DNA of 64,000 nucleotides. It comes from Bacteroidales bacterium (GTDB lineage Bacteria > Bacteroidota > Bacteroidia > Bacteroidales > F082). The translations under genes were made by a program, and so were the position numbers. Position 1 is the first letter of the stretch. The number at the start of each line of letters is the position of its first letter. The stretch spans positions 282,845-346,844 of the forward strand of contig JANJUV010000019.1 in NCBI GenBank assembly GCA_024710405.1, read 5' to 3'. The notes under the pieces were generated by a model. The model ran no database searches. It worked only from the letters and a program-made list of their open reading frames with translations, and had not been told where the DNA came from. This document shows, piece by piece, positions 25,369-35,043 of the stretch.

Positions 25369-26209
25369 AGTTACTGATTGTCAGACGGTGTTCAGCAAGA
25401 ATTTGTTTCATTTGAAGCTGTACTTTTTCGGCTTCAGTTGCGGCTTTCAGGGCAAAATCCGGTCCGTTTGAAGCGTAAATGATTGCACGGGAGGAGTTGA
25501 CAATCAGTCCGCATTGGTCATTGAAACCCTGGCGTGCAATTTCTTGCAGATCGCCTCCCTGAGTTCCAATACCGGGTACCAGTAAAAAATGATCCGGTGC
25601 AAGGGCTCTGATTGTTCCCATCTCTTTGGGATGTGTTGCGCCAATGACATACATCAGTTGTTCGGGGCTTGCCCACTTCTGCGATGTGCGGATAACCTGT
25701 TCATACAAGCGCTCCCCGCTTTCGCCTGTCTTCATGGTTTGAAAGTCAGCAGAGCCGGGGTTTGAAGTAAGTGCAAGCAAAATCACCCACTTATCTTTGT
25801 GTCTCAGGAAGGGTTCAACCGAATCACTCCCCATGTAGGGTGCAACGGTAAGAGAATCAAAACCAAGTGTTTGAAAAAATGTCTGTGCGTAAGCAGCGGA
25901 TGTATTTCCGATATCGGCCCTTTTGGCATCAGCAATGGTAAAGATGTCGGGGTAGTTGCTGTTGAGGTATTCAATGGTTTTTTCGAGTGATTGCCATCCC
26001 GAAACACCATATTTTTCGTAAAATGCCAGATTGGGTTTAAAGGCAATGGCAAAAGGCGCGGTAGCATCAATGATGGCCTTGTTGAAGGCAAAAACCGGAT
26101 CTGCTTCCTGTTTCAGGTGAGTAGGAATTTTATCAACATCGGTATCAAGACCCACACAAAGGAAGGATTGTTTCCTGATGATTTGTTCCAGCAGTTGTTC
26201 TTTGGTCAT
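25367..26209 (-). CDS. pyrF: Orotidine-5'-phosphate decarboxylase, type 2 subfamily
   Basis: 280 residues. The catalytic [10 protein letters not shown] is at 94-103, preceded by [12 protein letters not shown] and followed by [13 protein letters not shown] and [12 protein letters not shown], which mark the longer PyrF type 2 group. It converts OMP to UMP in pyrimidine synthesis. The gene is 10 bases downstream of prfA and probably shares its promoter. Confidence 0.95.
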   Translation of the reverse strand: MTKEQLLEQIIRKQSFLCVGLDTDVDKIPTHLKQEADPVFAFNKAIIDATAPFAIAFKPNLAFYEKYGVSGWQSLEKTIEYLNSNYPDIFTIADAKRADIGNTSAAYAQTFFQTLGFDSLTVAPYMGSDSVEPFLRHKDKWVILLALTSNPGSADFQTMKTGESGERLYEQVIRTSQKWASPEQLMYVIGATHPKEMGTIRALAPDHFLLVPGIGTQGGDLQEIARQGFNDQCGLIVNSSRAIIYASNGPDFALKAATEAEKVQLQMKQILAEHRLTISN

Positions 26210-26219
26210 TATCTTCGGA

Positions 26220-27296
26220 TTAGCCCAATTCTGTTTTCAGTCGCTCGGCGTTTTCAGCCATTTGCAGTTTCTCGATCATTTCGTCAACATCGCCGTCAAT
26301 GATGGCCGATAAGTTATACAAGGTGAGGTTGATCCGGTGATCAGTTACCCTGCCTTGTGGCCAATTGTAGGTACGGATTTTGGCTGAGCGGTCGCCTGTT
26401 GACACCATGGTTTTCCTTTTTGACGCAATCTCTTCTAGGTATTTGCTGTATTCGCGTTCAAAGAGCCTGGTGCGCAGCACTTTCATCGCTTTTGCAAGGT
26501 TTTTGATCTGCGACTTTTCATCCTGGCAAGAAACAACGATCCCGCTCGGAATGTGGGTGAGGCGAACCGCTGAATAAGTTGTGTTAACTGATTGTCCGCC
26601 GGGTCCCGAAGAGCAAAAAGTATCTTTTCTGATATCTTTATCAAGCAATTCAATGTCGAACTCTTCGGCCTCTGGCAACACCACAACTGAAGCAGCCGAT
26701 GTGTGGATACGTCCCTGTGTTTCGGTTTTGGGCACGCGCTGCACACGGTGCACACCTGATTCAAATTTCAGTATCCCATAAGCACCCGGCCCGATCACGT
26801 TAAACACAATTTCTTTAAAACCGCCTACAGTGCCTTCGTTCATATCGACCAATTCGGTCTTCCATCCTTTGTTTTCGCAATATTTCAGGTACATCCGGTA
26901 TAAGTCTCCGGCAAAAATACTGGCTTCATCGCCACCTGTTCCGGCCCTGATCTCGACCACTGCGTTTTTGTCGTCCTGTGGGTCTTTGGGAATGAGCATC
27001 AGCCTGATGTCTTCTTCCAGTTTTTCTTTTAGGATGCTGAGCTCATCAAGTTCTTCTTTGGCCATATTGCGGAAATCTTCGTCTTTTTCCTTACGCATGA
27101 TTTCACGGGCGTGTTCGATGTTGGCAACAATATTTTTGTATTCTTTAAAGGCAGCAACAACAGGTTCCATGTCTTTGTAATCCTTGTTGAGCTTCACGAA
27201 GCGTTTCATGTCGGCCATAACGGCAGGGTCGTTGAGCTGTTCGCCCATCTCTTCCCAGCGGCGCCTGATGTCTTCGAGCTTATCGGTAATCTCCAC
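26220..27296 (-). CDS. prfA: Peptide chain release factor 1
   Basis: 358 residues, GTG start at 27296. The peptidyl-hydrolysis motif GGQ is at 233-235 and the PrmC-type flank follows. The codon-recognition tripeptide, PAT in E. coli RF1, reads PKT here (189-191, within [16 protein letters not shown]). It releases peptides at UAA and UAG codons. The GTG start fits the family N-terminus ([15 protein letters not shown]), and a -7 box at 27317-27324 leaves a leader of about 14 bases. Confidence 0.95.
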   Translation of the reverse strand: MEITDKLEDIRRRWEEMGEQLNDPAVMADMKRFVKLNKDYKDMEPVVAAFKEYKNIVANIEHAREIMRKEKDEDFRNMAKEELDELSILKEKLEEDIRLMLIPKDPQDDKNAVVEIRAGTGGDEASIFAGDLYRMYLKYCENKGWKTELVDMNEGTVGGFKEIVFNVIGPGAYGILKFESGVHRVQRVPKTETQGRIHTSAASVVVLPEAEEFDIELLDKDIRKDTFCSSGPGGQSVNTTYSAVRLTHIPSGIVVSCQDEKSQIKNLAKAMKVLRTRLFEREYSKYLEEIASKRKTMVSTGDRSAKIRTYNWPQGRVTDHRINLTLYNLSAIIDGDVDEMIEKLQMAENAERLKTELG

Positions 27297-27316
27297 TTTT
27301 TCTGCTTTTTGGGGTG

Positions 27317-27324
27317 CAAAGGTA
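27317..27324 (-). promoter_or_regulatory. Putative -7 element for prfA-pyrF
   Basis: The minus strand reads TACCTTTG (TAnnTTTG), 20 bases upstream of the prfA GTG codon. No -33 TTG at 19-20 bases. The short spacing to GTG supports that start. Confidence 0.5.
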
Positions 27325-27487
27325 GGGATTAATTAGTTTGATACGAATAATGCAATTGCACAGGAACCAGATATCGCCTTATCCTGATTAAGGTATGGAA
27401 CTTAGATATAATCATCTTTAATGTTTAATTAATGAGGCAGTATGGCTTCGAAAAGCCACATGGCTGATTGACAAAATCTAAGTCAAA

Positions 27488-28654
27488 TCAAAACTTAAAC
27501 ACTCCAAATGCGCTATTAATTGTCATTCTTTTGTTTTGGCTGACATCCACCCGTCCTATCGTTTTTGCTTCAACCCCAAACGATCTTGAAATGTCTATCA
27601 ATGCTTCAGCCGTTTTTTCATCGGTATAAACCTCCATGCGGTGGCCCATATTAAATACCTTGTACATTTCGTGCCAGTCGGTGCCGGAGGCTTGCTGAAT
27701 CATGCGGAACAGGGGGGGGGTGTCGAACAAATTATCTTTGATAATGTGCAGCTTGTCCACAAAGTGGAGCACTTTGGTTTGTCCGCCCCCGCTGCAGTGG
27801 ATCAGGCCGTGGATGTTTGGGCGGTAATCCTTCAAAAGGGTTTTAATAATGGGTGCATAAGTACGTGTAGGTGCCAGCACCATTTGTCCGGCATTTACGC
27901 CCGGCACTTCGGTGGGATCGGTAAGGCTGAAAGGGCCTGAATAAGCAAGTTCTTCGGGCACAAGCGGATCAAAACTTTCAGGGTATTTTTTTGCCAGAAA
28001 TTTATGAAACACATCATGCCGTGCCGAAGTGAGTCCATTGCTGCCCATGCCACCGTTATAGGTTTCCTCGTATTTTGCCTGACCAAAAGAAGCAAGGCCA
28101 ACGATAACATCACCGGCTTGTATGTTGTTTTCTATTACTTCATTGCGTTTGAGGCGGGCAGTTACCGTGCTGTCCACAATGATGGTGCGCACCAGGTCGC
28201 CCACATCGGCCGTTTCGCCTCCGCTGCTCCATATGCCGATACCAAGGTCACGCATGCGGGCTAAGAACTTTTCGGTTCCGTTGATAATGGCTGATATGAC
28301 TTCACCTGGGATAAGATTCCTGTTGCGCCCGATGGTTGACGAAAGCAGAATATTGTCGGTAGCACCCACACAGAGCAGGTCATCGGTATTCATCACAATT
28401 GCATCTTGTGCAATTCCTTCCCAAACACTTATGTCACCCGTTTCTTTCCAGTACAGGTAGGCCAGTGACGATTTGGTACCGGCTCCGTCGGCATGCATGA
28501 TGTTGCAGAAGTCGGGATCGCTGCCCAGTATATCAGGAATGACTTTGCAAAATGCATTTGGAAATAATCCTTTTTCGAGCTTACTGATGGCCCGGTGCAC
28601 ATCTTCTTTTGATGCAGAAACGCCCCGTAGATTGTACCGCTGATCTGCACTCAT
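27488..28654 (-). CDS. purM: Phosphoribosylformylglycinamidine cyclo-ligase (AIR synthase) family
   Basis: 388 residues. PurM/PurL fold: HADGAGTKSSLAYLYW near the N-terminus, AMNTDD-type segment IVMNTDDLLCVGA, SSGGETADVGDLV, GDVIVGLASFGQAKYEE and, toward the end, FNMGHRMEVY. It forms aminoimidazole ribonucleotide from FGAM in purine synthesis; this longer form is the Bacteroidota type. Its ATG overlaps the PorE-like stop by 4 bases. A run of nine C residues (coding strand; plus-strand G at 27712-27720) encodes part of DTPPLF. Confidence 0.9.
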   Translation of the reverse strand: MSADQRYNLRGVSASKEDVHRAISKLEKGLFPNAFCKVIPDILGSDPDFCNIMHADGAGTKSSLAYLYWKETGDISVWEGIAQDAIVMNTDDLLCVGATDNILLSSTIGRNRNLIPGEVISAIINGTEKFLARMRDLGIGIWSSGGETADVGDLVRTIIVDSTVTARLKRNEVIENNIQAGDVIVGLASFGQAKYEETYNGGMGSNGLTSARHDVFHKFLAKKYPESFDPLVPEELAYSGPFSLTDPTEVPGVNAGQMVLAPTRTYAPIIKTLLKDYRPNIHGLIHCSGGGQTKVLHFVDKLHIIKDNLFDTPPLFRMIQQASGTDWHEMYKVFNMGHRMEVYTDEKTAEALIDISRSFGVEAKTIGRVDVSQNKRMTINSAFGVFKF

Positions 28655-31107
28655 TTGAAAATCAGTTTCATCGTTTTGGTATTGAATTCAAATGGAGCAA
28701 TTTGCGCAAGAGTCTTCTGTCCGAAAATGAAGCCGTACTTCAAATTGTGATGAACGGTGATATCCACATTGTTCAGTGTTCTTTCACCAACACGTAGTTC
28801 TTTGATAGTGAATACAGCTTTATCAGCAATAGAACCGGCTGTGATGATGTTGTCGGTTTCACCTTTAAAGTTGTCTTTAGTAATCACTCCTTTTCTGAGT
28901 AATTCCAATGCTTTTTCGAGCGAGACTGAGGGCTGTGAGTTACGGTCGTACGTAAATTCGTCGTTGTGGCCATCGAGATTGAAAGCAACGATAAACGCGC
29001 CTGTTTTATCTTCTGTTCTGAAGGTGCTGAATGCCTCATCAGGATTGATCAGGATCTGCACTTGCTGATCAATGGGTTGATTGGATGGTTTTGGCACAAA
29101 ATCTTTGCTAAGCACTTTGAATTCAGTACGCCTGTTGAGCTGGTGGGCCGCTTCTTTTTGCTCGTTTGTGCCAAGGCTGTTTATATACTGTTCAGTAAGT
29201 ATGGTTCCCTTGTCAAATCTGAAACCATTAACAGTGACATCTCTGTCGAGTTTGCGGGGTGCGATTTCGCCATATCCTTTGGCTACAAGTCTTCCGGGCT
29301 CAATGCCACGAAGGATGAGATAGTCAACCACTGATTGCGCGCGTCTCTGTGAAAGTACAAAGTTGCGTTCTTCGGTGTCGCGGTTATCTGTATGCGACGC
29401 CAATTCGACAATGATGGTGGGATTGAGCTGCAGTGTGACGATCAATCCCTGAAGCGAATCTTCGTATTGGGGTTTGAGTTCCCATCGGGCCAGATCATAA
29501 AGAATATCGGGAAGAACGATAGGTTCTTCGGGTATGGGTTCGAGTACGAAGTTTTTAATAAAATCACGGCTAAATTCAACACCGACAGTGGTTTCAATGG
29601 CACTTTTTGTGAAAAAGTTGGCCTTATCCACAATAATTTCATAAGTGGTGTTTTTGTTCACCTGGCTTTGTCCAAACTGGAAGAAACCTTTGTCGTTAGT
29701 TCGTGTTCCAACACTTGATCCGTCAGAACCTACCAGTTTAATTACGGCATTCTCGACAAACTGGAGGGTTTTTTCGTTGGTTACTGTTCCTGAGATGGTA
29801 AAGAACACAGGAGGTTCAGTGAAGTAATAAATGTTGTCAATATTGCGTGTGTTGTCGCGGTTCGATGACAGAAATCCCCTTTCCTCATCAGGATGGAAAA
29901 TGATTGCGAAGTCGTCAGCGGTGGAGTTGATTGGATATTTTAGGTTACGTGGCAGGCTCCAGTTTCCTGCGGTATCTGCTGTTGTAACAAAGATATCAAG
30001 ACCACCCATACCGCCATGTCCGTTTGACGCAAAAAACAAGGTTGTGTCGTTTCTCAGGAAAGGAAAAACTTCGTCGCCTTTGGTATTTACCACCGGGCCG
30101 ATGTTGAGTGGTCTTTTGAATTCATCGCCAGCCGAATTGCGTAAAGCAACCCATATATCTTTTCCGCCAAAACCACCGCGCCTTTCGGCCGAGAAATAAA
30201 GTATCAGCTCATTTTCGCTCAAGGAAGGATGACCAATGACTTCCAGTGTATCTACTCCCTGAATCGGGAGCAGTTTCGGGCTCGACCAACTGCGCCCTGA
30301 TCGAGTTGAATAGTAAATCTGACAGCCCGATTGCACCTGCTGATCGTTTGCACAACGCGTGAAATATAGAGTTGTAAACTTTCGGTTCATATGCGGAGCT
30401 CCTTCGTTGGCTTTGGTGTTGATGATTTCTGATTCATCAAGCAAAGCCGGAGTACTCCATTCTTCTTTGCGATCGAGGCGTGATATAAACAGGTCGCTGA
30501 AGCTCTGGTTCGTCCACCCGTCCTTTTCTTTGCCGGTGGCATTTTCACGTGTTGAGGTGAAAATAATTTCGTTGTAATTGTTAGAAGCCCATGTTGCCGC
30601 GAAATCCGATTCGCGGGAGTTGATTTTTTTCAGCTGCGTTAACTCATATTTTGAGGGATTTTCAATCCATTCTTTTATCAGAGTAGTTGTTTCAGCCCCC
30701 AGTTTGCCTCTTGGGTCATCAGGTACACGTTCTGCATAAAGTTGATAGAACTGTATGGCTTCGTCAAACTTCTGGTTCATTTTAAGTACGTCTGCAAAAT
30801 TAAGCAGCATCTCGGGGTACTTTTTGTCGATCTCGGTACGGGTCAGCCTTCTGTAGGTAGCTTCAGCACGTTTGTAATTTCCTGTGTATTGATAGGATAA
30901 GGCAAGCCTGTAGCTGATCCGTTCGCGCTCGTCTGAGTTTCGTCTGGTTTTGTTGTATGCTTTTTTATACCTGTCAATGGCAACCGAAAACTGTTTGCGG
31001 TCGAAGGCATCATCAGCCGAACGCGCCGGATTGCGCTGCCCCGCAGCTGTGCCGTGGAGCAATAATGTCAGAAAGAGTATGAGTCCGATACTAATGACTT
31101 GCTTCAT
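28651..31107 (-). CDS. PorE-like OmpA-family protein: TPR, PD40 propeller, CRD, OmpA_C and degenerate retropepsin-like domain
   Basis: 818 residues from the ATG at 31107; a TTG at 31125 is the longer option. Signal peptide (LILFLTLLLHGTAAGQ), TPR-like helices (about 30-145), a PD40/WD40-like propeller (about 165-435) with repeated GGxDI[WF]V motifs, a carboxypeptidase-regulatory-like domain (TISGTVTN, about 445-525), and a peptidoglycan-binding OmpA_C domain with ELASHTDNRDTEERN and LSQRRAQSVVDYL. This order is that of the type IX secretion protein PorE, but there is no lipobox. The last 117 residues resemble a retropepsin fold with FTYDRNSQPSVS where F-x-x-D-T-G-A-S is expected. Likely outer-membrane or periplasmic, bound to peptidoglycan. 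Confidence 0.85.
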   Translation of the reverse strand: MKQVISIGLILFLTLLLHGTAAGQRNPARSADDAFDRKQFSVAIDRYKKAYNKTRRNSDERERISYRLALSYQYTGNYKRAEATYRRLTRTEIDKKYPEMLLNFADVLKMNQKFDEAIQFYQLYAERVPDDPRGKLGAETTTLIKEWIENPSKYELTQLKKINSRESDFAATWASNNYNEIIFTSTRENATGKEKDGWTNQSFSDLFISRLDRKEEWSTPALLDESEIINTKANEGAPHMNRKFTTLYFTRCANDQQVQSGCQIYYSTRSGRSWSSPKLLPIQGVDTLEVIGHPSLSENELILYFSAERRGGFGGKDIWVALRNSAGDEFKRPLNIGPVVNTKGDEVFPFLRNDTTLFFASNGHGGMGGLDIFVTTADTAGNWSLPRNLKYPINSTADDFAIIFHPDEERGFLSSNRDNTRNIDNIYYFTEPPVFFTISGTVTNEKTLQFVENAVIKLVGSDGSSVGTRTNDKGFFQFGQSQVNKNTTYEIIVDKANFFTKSAIETTVGVEFSRDFIKNFVLEPIPEEPIVLPDILYDLARWELKPQYEDSLQGLIVTLQLNPTIIVELASHTDNRDTEERNFVLSQRRAQSVVDYLILRGIEPGRLVAKGYGEIAPRKLDRDVTVNGFRFDKGTILTEQYINSLGTNEQKEAAHQLNRRTEFKVLSKDFVPKPSNQPIDQQVQILINPDEAFSTFRTEDKTGAFIVAFNLDGHNDEFTYDRNSQPSVSLEKALELLRKGVITKDNFKGETDNIITAGSIADKAVFTIKELRVGERTLNNVDITVHHNLKYGFIFGQKTLAQIAPFEFNTKTMKLIFK

Positions 31108-31141
31108 GGGAACTGAATGTTTCAACTTATTGTAACGTCAA

Positions 31142-31465
31142 TTATGTTGTTTTATTGGTGTCAGTTTGTCTGTCAGAAGTTTCTTTGTTGGCAGTAATGT
31201 GTATTTCGCCCGGTATTGCTGCCTTTTCATCAGATGCAGCGTCAGCTTTTTGCTTAACGAATTCCTGATATCTTTCTTCACGCTCAATCCGCTGAACTTC
31301 TTTATTGATTTCATTTTTAAAATCGGAGGAGGCGCGCTTCATTTCGTTAATGGTTTTTCCAAGACTTCGGGCAATATCCGGTATTTGTTTTGGCCCGAAC
31401 ACAACAACAATTACCAAAATAATCATGAATATCTCGCCTGCACCCAGATCAAAAAACAGCAGCAT
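31142..31465 (-). CDS. tatA: Twin-arginine translocase subunit TatA/TatB family
   Basis: 107 residues: an N-terminal helix (LGAGEIFMIILVIVVVFGP, residues 7-25), the FGPKQIPDIARSLGK hinge, an amphipathic helix, and a charged tail rich in Lys and Glu. TatA-type proteins form the Tat pore. It could move ActB, which carries a Tat signal. Its own -7 box is at 31483-31490; the PorE-like gene follows by 34 bases. Confidence 0.9.
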   Translation of the reverse strand: MLLFFDLGAGEIFMIILVIVVVFGPKQIPDIARSLGKTINEMKRASSDFKNEINKEVQRIEREERYQEFVKQKADAASDEKAAIPGEIHITANKETSDRQTDTNKTT

Positions 31466-31482
31466 AACTTTTTTTCTTCAGG

Positions 31483-31490
31483 CAAAAATA
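31483..31490 (-). promoter_or_regulatory. Putative -7 element for tatA-PorE-like-purM
   Basis: The minus strand reads TATTTTTG (TAnnTTTG), 18 bases upstream of the tatA ATG and downstream of the secDF terminator. No -33 box at usual spacing. Confidence 0.4.
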
Positions 31491-31560
31491 CGAAAACAAT
31501 CTGTTGGTTGTAGTGGCTGCATTGCGAAACCAATATGAATGTGGTTTTGCAAGAAGATAT

Positions 31561-31592
31561 TAAAAAAAAACCCGGCATTTAGAATGCCGGGT
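31561..31592 (-). terminator. Rho-independent terminator of secDF
   Basis: ACCCGGCATT (31570-31579) and AATGCCGGGT (31583-31592) form a perfect 10-base stem with a 3-base loop; on the minus strand it is followed by nine U residues. It begins 26 bases after the secDF stop codon. Confidence 0.92.
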
Positions 31593-31617
31593 CTGTATTA
31601 AGATAAATATTGTTTGG

Positions 31618-34600
31618 TCAGGCTTTCTTTTTCGAATCAGCTGATTCTGCTTTCTCTGAAACAGAAGCCTGCTTTTTGTTTCTTGTCAACAGGTCGAACA
31701 CCAGCGGACTGGCATTAAACACGGATGAGTATGTTCCGAACAGGATACCGACAAGAAGGGCAAAAACAAATCCGCGGATAACTTCGCCGCCAAATATGGA
31801 AATCATCAGCAACACCATAAGTGTTGTTCCCGTTGTGTTGATTGTTCTGGCCAGAGTTTGGTTCAATCCGTCGTTGATGTTCTGCATCAGGCTCCGCTTT
31901 GGGTGCAATCCGATATTTTCTCTGATCCTGTCGAAAATAATTACAGTATCATTAATAGAGTAACCGATGATGGTAAGGATGGCTGCAATAAATGCCTGGT
32001 CAACTTCCATATTGAATGGCAGGATATTATAGAACAAGGAGAACAAACCAAGCACAATGATTGAGTCGTGGAACAAAGCAATCACACCGGCAAGTCCGTA
32101 CTGCCATTTGCGGAACCGGATGGCAATGTAGCTGAATATGATAATCAGCGAGAACACAATTGCCATTATAGCTTTATTTCTGATGTCGCTTGCAATAGTT
32201 GGTCCGATCTTCTGGGAGCTGAGAATACCAATAAGTTTGTCATCAGCTTCTTCATCGCTCGTAAACTGGTTGTAGTTGATCGGTGCAGCAAAGAATTTGT
32301 TCAATCCATTGTACAGTTTCTGTTGAATTATTGAATCGACTTCCTTGCTTTCATCATCGATAAGATATTTCGTAGTTATTTTCACCTGACGTGAAGGCCC
32401 AAAAGTTTTCACTTCAGGAGCGGCATTGGGAAATTCAGCTGTAAGTGCATTACGAACCTCATTCACTGTTACATCCTGATCAAAACGGACAAGATAAGTG
32501 CGGCCACCGGTGAAATCAACACCATAGTTCAATCCGCGGAAAGTGAGCGACACCAGACTGATGAAAATCATAATGATCGAGAAGACATATGCTTTCTTGC
32601 GCATTCCCAGAAAATTAAAGTTGGCATTGGCCAGAAAATCACTGGTGAGCTTTGTGCTGAATGTTATGGTTTTGTTGGTGTCGAGCAAATAAACGAAGAT
32701 AATCCTTGAGATTAGGATTGAAGTAAACAGTGAAGTAAGCAAACCGATAATCAGGGTAGTTGCAAAACCTTGAACGGGGCCGGTTCCAAAAGTATAAAGG
32801 ACAATACCCGTAAGCAATGTTGTAACGTTACCGTCTATAATAGCTGAATAAGCGTTTTTGTATCCGTCGGTAATTGCAAGTCTGACTCCCTTTCCGGCCC
32901 TGACTTCTTCTTTGATGCGTTCATAGATAATTACGTTGGCATCGACAGCCATACCGAGGGTTAGAACGATACCGGCAATACCGGGCAGTGTGAGCACTGC
33001 TCCGAGTGAGGCAAGCACTCCCATCAGGAAAAAGATATTGGTAAAAAGGGCAAGGTCGGCCACGAATCCGGCACGGTGATAATAGAACACCATGTAGACC
33101 AGTACCAGCACAAATGCCAGCACAAACGACCAAAGACCTGAACTAACGGCTTCACGTCCCAGAGATGGACCCACTACAGCTTCTTCCATAATTTTGGACG
33201 GAGCAGGTAGTTTACCGGCTTTCAGGATATTGGCAAGGTCCTGTGCTTCTTCAATAGACATATCTCCACCGGAAATGGAGGAGCGACCATTTGGAATTTC
33301 ATCATTTACAACGGGATAAGAATACACATAATCATCAAGTACAATGGCAATCTGACGGCCGATGTTTTCTCCTGTAAGTCTTTTCCAGCTTTTCGCGCCT
33401 TCGCTGTTTTTCTGGATGGTTACTTCAACCCTGCCGTTGGGGTCGAAATCCTGACGGGCATCGATAATTACTTCTCCTCCCATGGCAGCTTTGTTGTCGC
33501 GCGAACCTTTGAGGGCAACAAGTTCCAGCACTTCGGGCTGATCGCCGGCCATTGAGGTGGGTTTCACTGTCCAGGCAAGTTTCATGTTCCTGGGAAACAC
33601 AGAGTTTACCCTGCGAAGCATATTGTTAATCATGGCAGTGTCCTTAACAAGTGCTGTTCCTATTCTGGCTGTATTGCCCGGAAAATATCTGCCTGATTCA
33701 TCGGGGAAATAAGATGGCATCAAATACGCATAGAGCGGATTCTTTTTGGCATATTCTTCAAATGATTCCTGATCTGTGGCTGTTGTATCGCTTTTAATCT
33801 GGTCGAGTAAAGAACCTGTTGCTGCAGTATCACTGGCAGATGTCTCTATTAGTTCGTCTATTGCCGCAGTTTCATTGGAATCAGTTGTAACAGCAGTCTC
33901 TTCGCCTGCCGTTGACCCAGAAAGGTCTGTTGTTTCGGTTTCCTGATTGGCGATATTCATTTCGGCCAGTCTTTGATTAGCATCATCAAAGAATGTGTAG
34001 AGTTCAGAGAAGTTGTAGGTTTCCCAAAATTCAAGCTGTGCTGTTCCCTGCAACAGTTTACGCACACGTTTGGGATCCTTGATTCCGGGCAACTCAACGA
34101 GTATGCGACCCGAAACAGCCAGACGCTGAATATTGGGCTGAGTTACACCAAAACGGTCAATCCTGGTGCGCAGAATCTGAAATGAACGATCTATCGCGCT
34201 TTCAGTCTCTTGCCTGATAACATCAAGTACCTCGCTGTTGGTGGAATTCACATTTATACCCCTGTCCTTAAATTCGAACAAGAAAATAGAAGCCAGCTGA
34301 GCATTCGGATCAACTTCGTTGAACGACTCACCAAAGAGGGTTACAAAGTCTTTCTGACTGTTTTTCTGCTTTTCACGGGCAAGCTGCATGGCCTGAACAA
34401 ACACAGGATCCTTGCTGTTTCCTGATAAGGCCTGAATGATATCCACAACCGATACTTCCAGCACGACGTTCATACCTCCCTTGAGGTCAAGTCCCAGATT
34501 TATCTCTCTTTCCTTGGCATCACGGTAGGTGTACTTGTCGATAAGTATATTGTAAACAACCACGTTATCCATCGAATCAAGGAAGTAGGTCTCGCGTGCG

Positions 34601-34803
34601 TCCGATATTGAATCAAGATAATAACCCAGAAGAATATCGTTATCCTGTGCCATCTTTTTGGCAAGATTCACAGTTACTTCATTGTTGGCGTATTCATTGG
34701 CCTTCTTTTCTACCCGCTGGGTTACAAAAGTGAATGACAACTGGTAAAGCGATACAATCGCAAGGGCAATGGCAAAAACCTTGATAGCTCCTTTGTTTTG
34801 CAT
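31618..34803 (-). CDS. secDF: Fused protein translocase subunits SecD and SecF
   Basis: 1061 residues. SecD half: first helix (7-27), the hallmark LGLDLKGGMNVVLEV (103-117), the large P1 periplasmic domain, and five helices after GNTARIGT...; SecF half: GLNYGVDFTGGRTYLVRF, then six helices. It uses the proton gradient to help protein export through SecYEG. Residues about 284-350 form a Thr/Ser/Glu/Asp-rich low-complexity insertion in P1. A full promoter (34855-34885) and strong terminator show it is a single-gene unit. Confidence 0.96.
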   Translation of the reverse strand: MQNKGAIKVFAIALAIVSLYQLSFTFVTQRVEKKANEYANNEVTVNLAKKMAQDNDILLGYYLDSISDARETYFLDSMDNVVVYNILIDKYTYRDAKEREINLGLDLKGGMNVVLEVSVVDIIQALSGNSKDPVFVQAMQLAREKQKNSQKDFVTLFGESFNEVDPNAQLASIFLFEFKDRGINVNSTNSEVLDVIRQETESAIDRSFQILRTRIDRFGVTQPNIQRLAVSGRILVELPGIKDPKRVRKLLQGTAQLEFWETYNFSELYTFFDDANQRLAEMNIANQETETTDLSGSTAGEETAVTTDSNETAAIDELIETSASDTAATGSLLDQIKSDTTATDQESFEEYAKKNPLYAYLMPSYFPDESGRYFPGNTARIGTALVKDTAMINNMLRRVNSVFPRNMKLAWTVKPTSMAGDQPEVLELVALKGSRDNKAAMGGEVIIDARQDFDPNGRVEVTIQKNSEGAKSWKRLTGENIGRQIAIVLDDYVYSYPVVNDEIPNGRSSISGGDMSIEEAQDLANILKAGKLPAPSKIMEEAVVGPSLGREAVSSGLWSFVLAFVLVLVYMVFYYHRAGFVADLALFTNIFFLMGVLASLGAVLTLPGIAGIVLTLGMAVDANVIIYERIKEEVRAGKGVRLAITDGYKNAYSAIIDGNVTTLLTGIVLYTFGTGPVQGFATTLIIGLLTSLFTSILISRIIFVYLLDTNKTITFSTKLTSDFLANANFNFLGMRKKAYVFSIIMIFISLVSLTFRGLNYGVDFTGGRTYLVRFDQDVTVNEVRNALTAEFPNAAPEVKTFGPSRQVKITTKYLIDDESKEVDSIIQQKLYNGLNKFFAAPINYNQFTSDEEADDKLIGILSSQKIGPTIASDIRNKAIMAIVFSLIIIFSYIAIRFRKWQYGLAGVIALFHDSIIVLGLFSLFYNILPFNMEVDQAFIAAILTIIGYSINDTVIIFDRIRENIGLHPKRSLMQNINDGLNQTLARTINTTGTTLMVLLMISIFGGEVIRGFVFALLVGILFGTYSSVFNASPLVFDLLTRNKKQASVSEKAESADSKKKA

Positions 34804-34854
34804 TTCTGATTGAGAATTAAGTTATTGCTGCTTAATGTATTTTTTTTGAGGGTG

Positions 34855-34885
34855 CAAAATTAGCATATTATTTGACAACTGCCAA
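34855..34885 (-). promoter_or_regulatory. Promoter of secDF
   Basis: Minus strand: TTG (34883-34885), 20 bases, TAATTTTG (34855-34862), matching the Bacteroidota sigma consensus TTG-N19/20-TAnnTTTG. Transcription would start near 34848, leaving a leader of about 45 bases. Confidence 0.7.
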
Positions 34886-34985
34886 TTATTCTGTCATTTA
34901 ATCCCAAAATATGCCGAATGTGAATCAAATGATTAAGTCTCCGGAGTTCAGCGATTTATAATCAACTTGTTGTAATGCCACCTTC

Positions 34986-35015
34986 TTTGAAGCTTTAAAC
35001 GGGTTTCTATCTTTG
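34986..35015 (+). promoter_or_regulatory. Plus-strand promoter-like sequence in the secDF upstream region
   Basis: TTTG (34986-34989), 18 bases, then TATCTTTG (35008-35015), close to the Bacteroidota consensus. It points toward the small frame at 35044 and against the ABC permease gene, so it may drive a short or antisense transcript. Confidence 0.4.
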
Positions 35016-35043
35016 TAAAACTTCGTTCAACTTCTTTGTAAAA

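Noticed and set aside
27443..27458. Terminator after purM
   Set aside because: TGGCTT and AAGCCA form a 6-base stem with a 4-base loop, but no U-tract follows on the minus strand.
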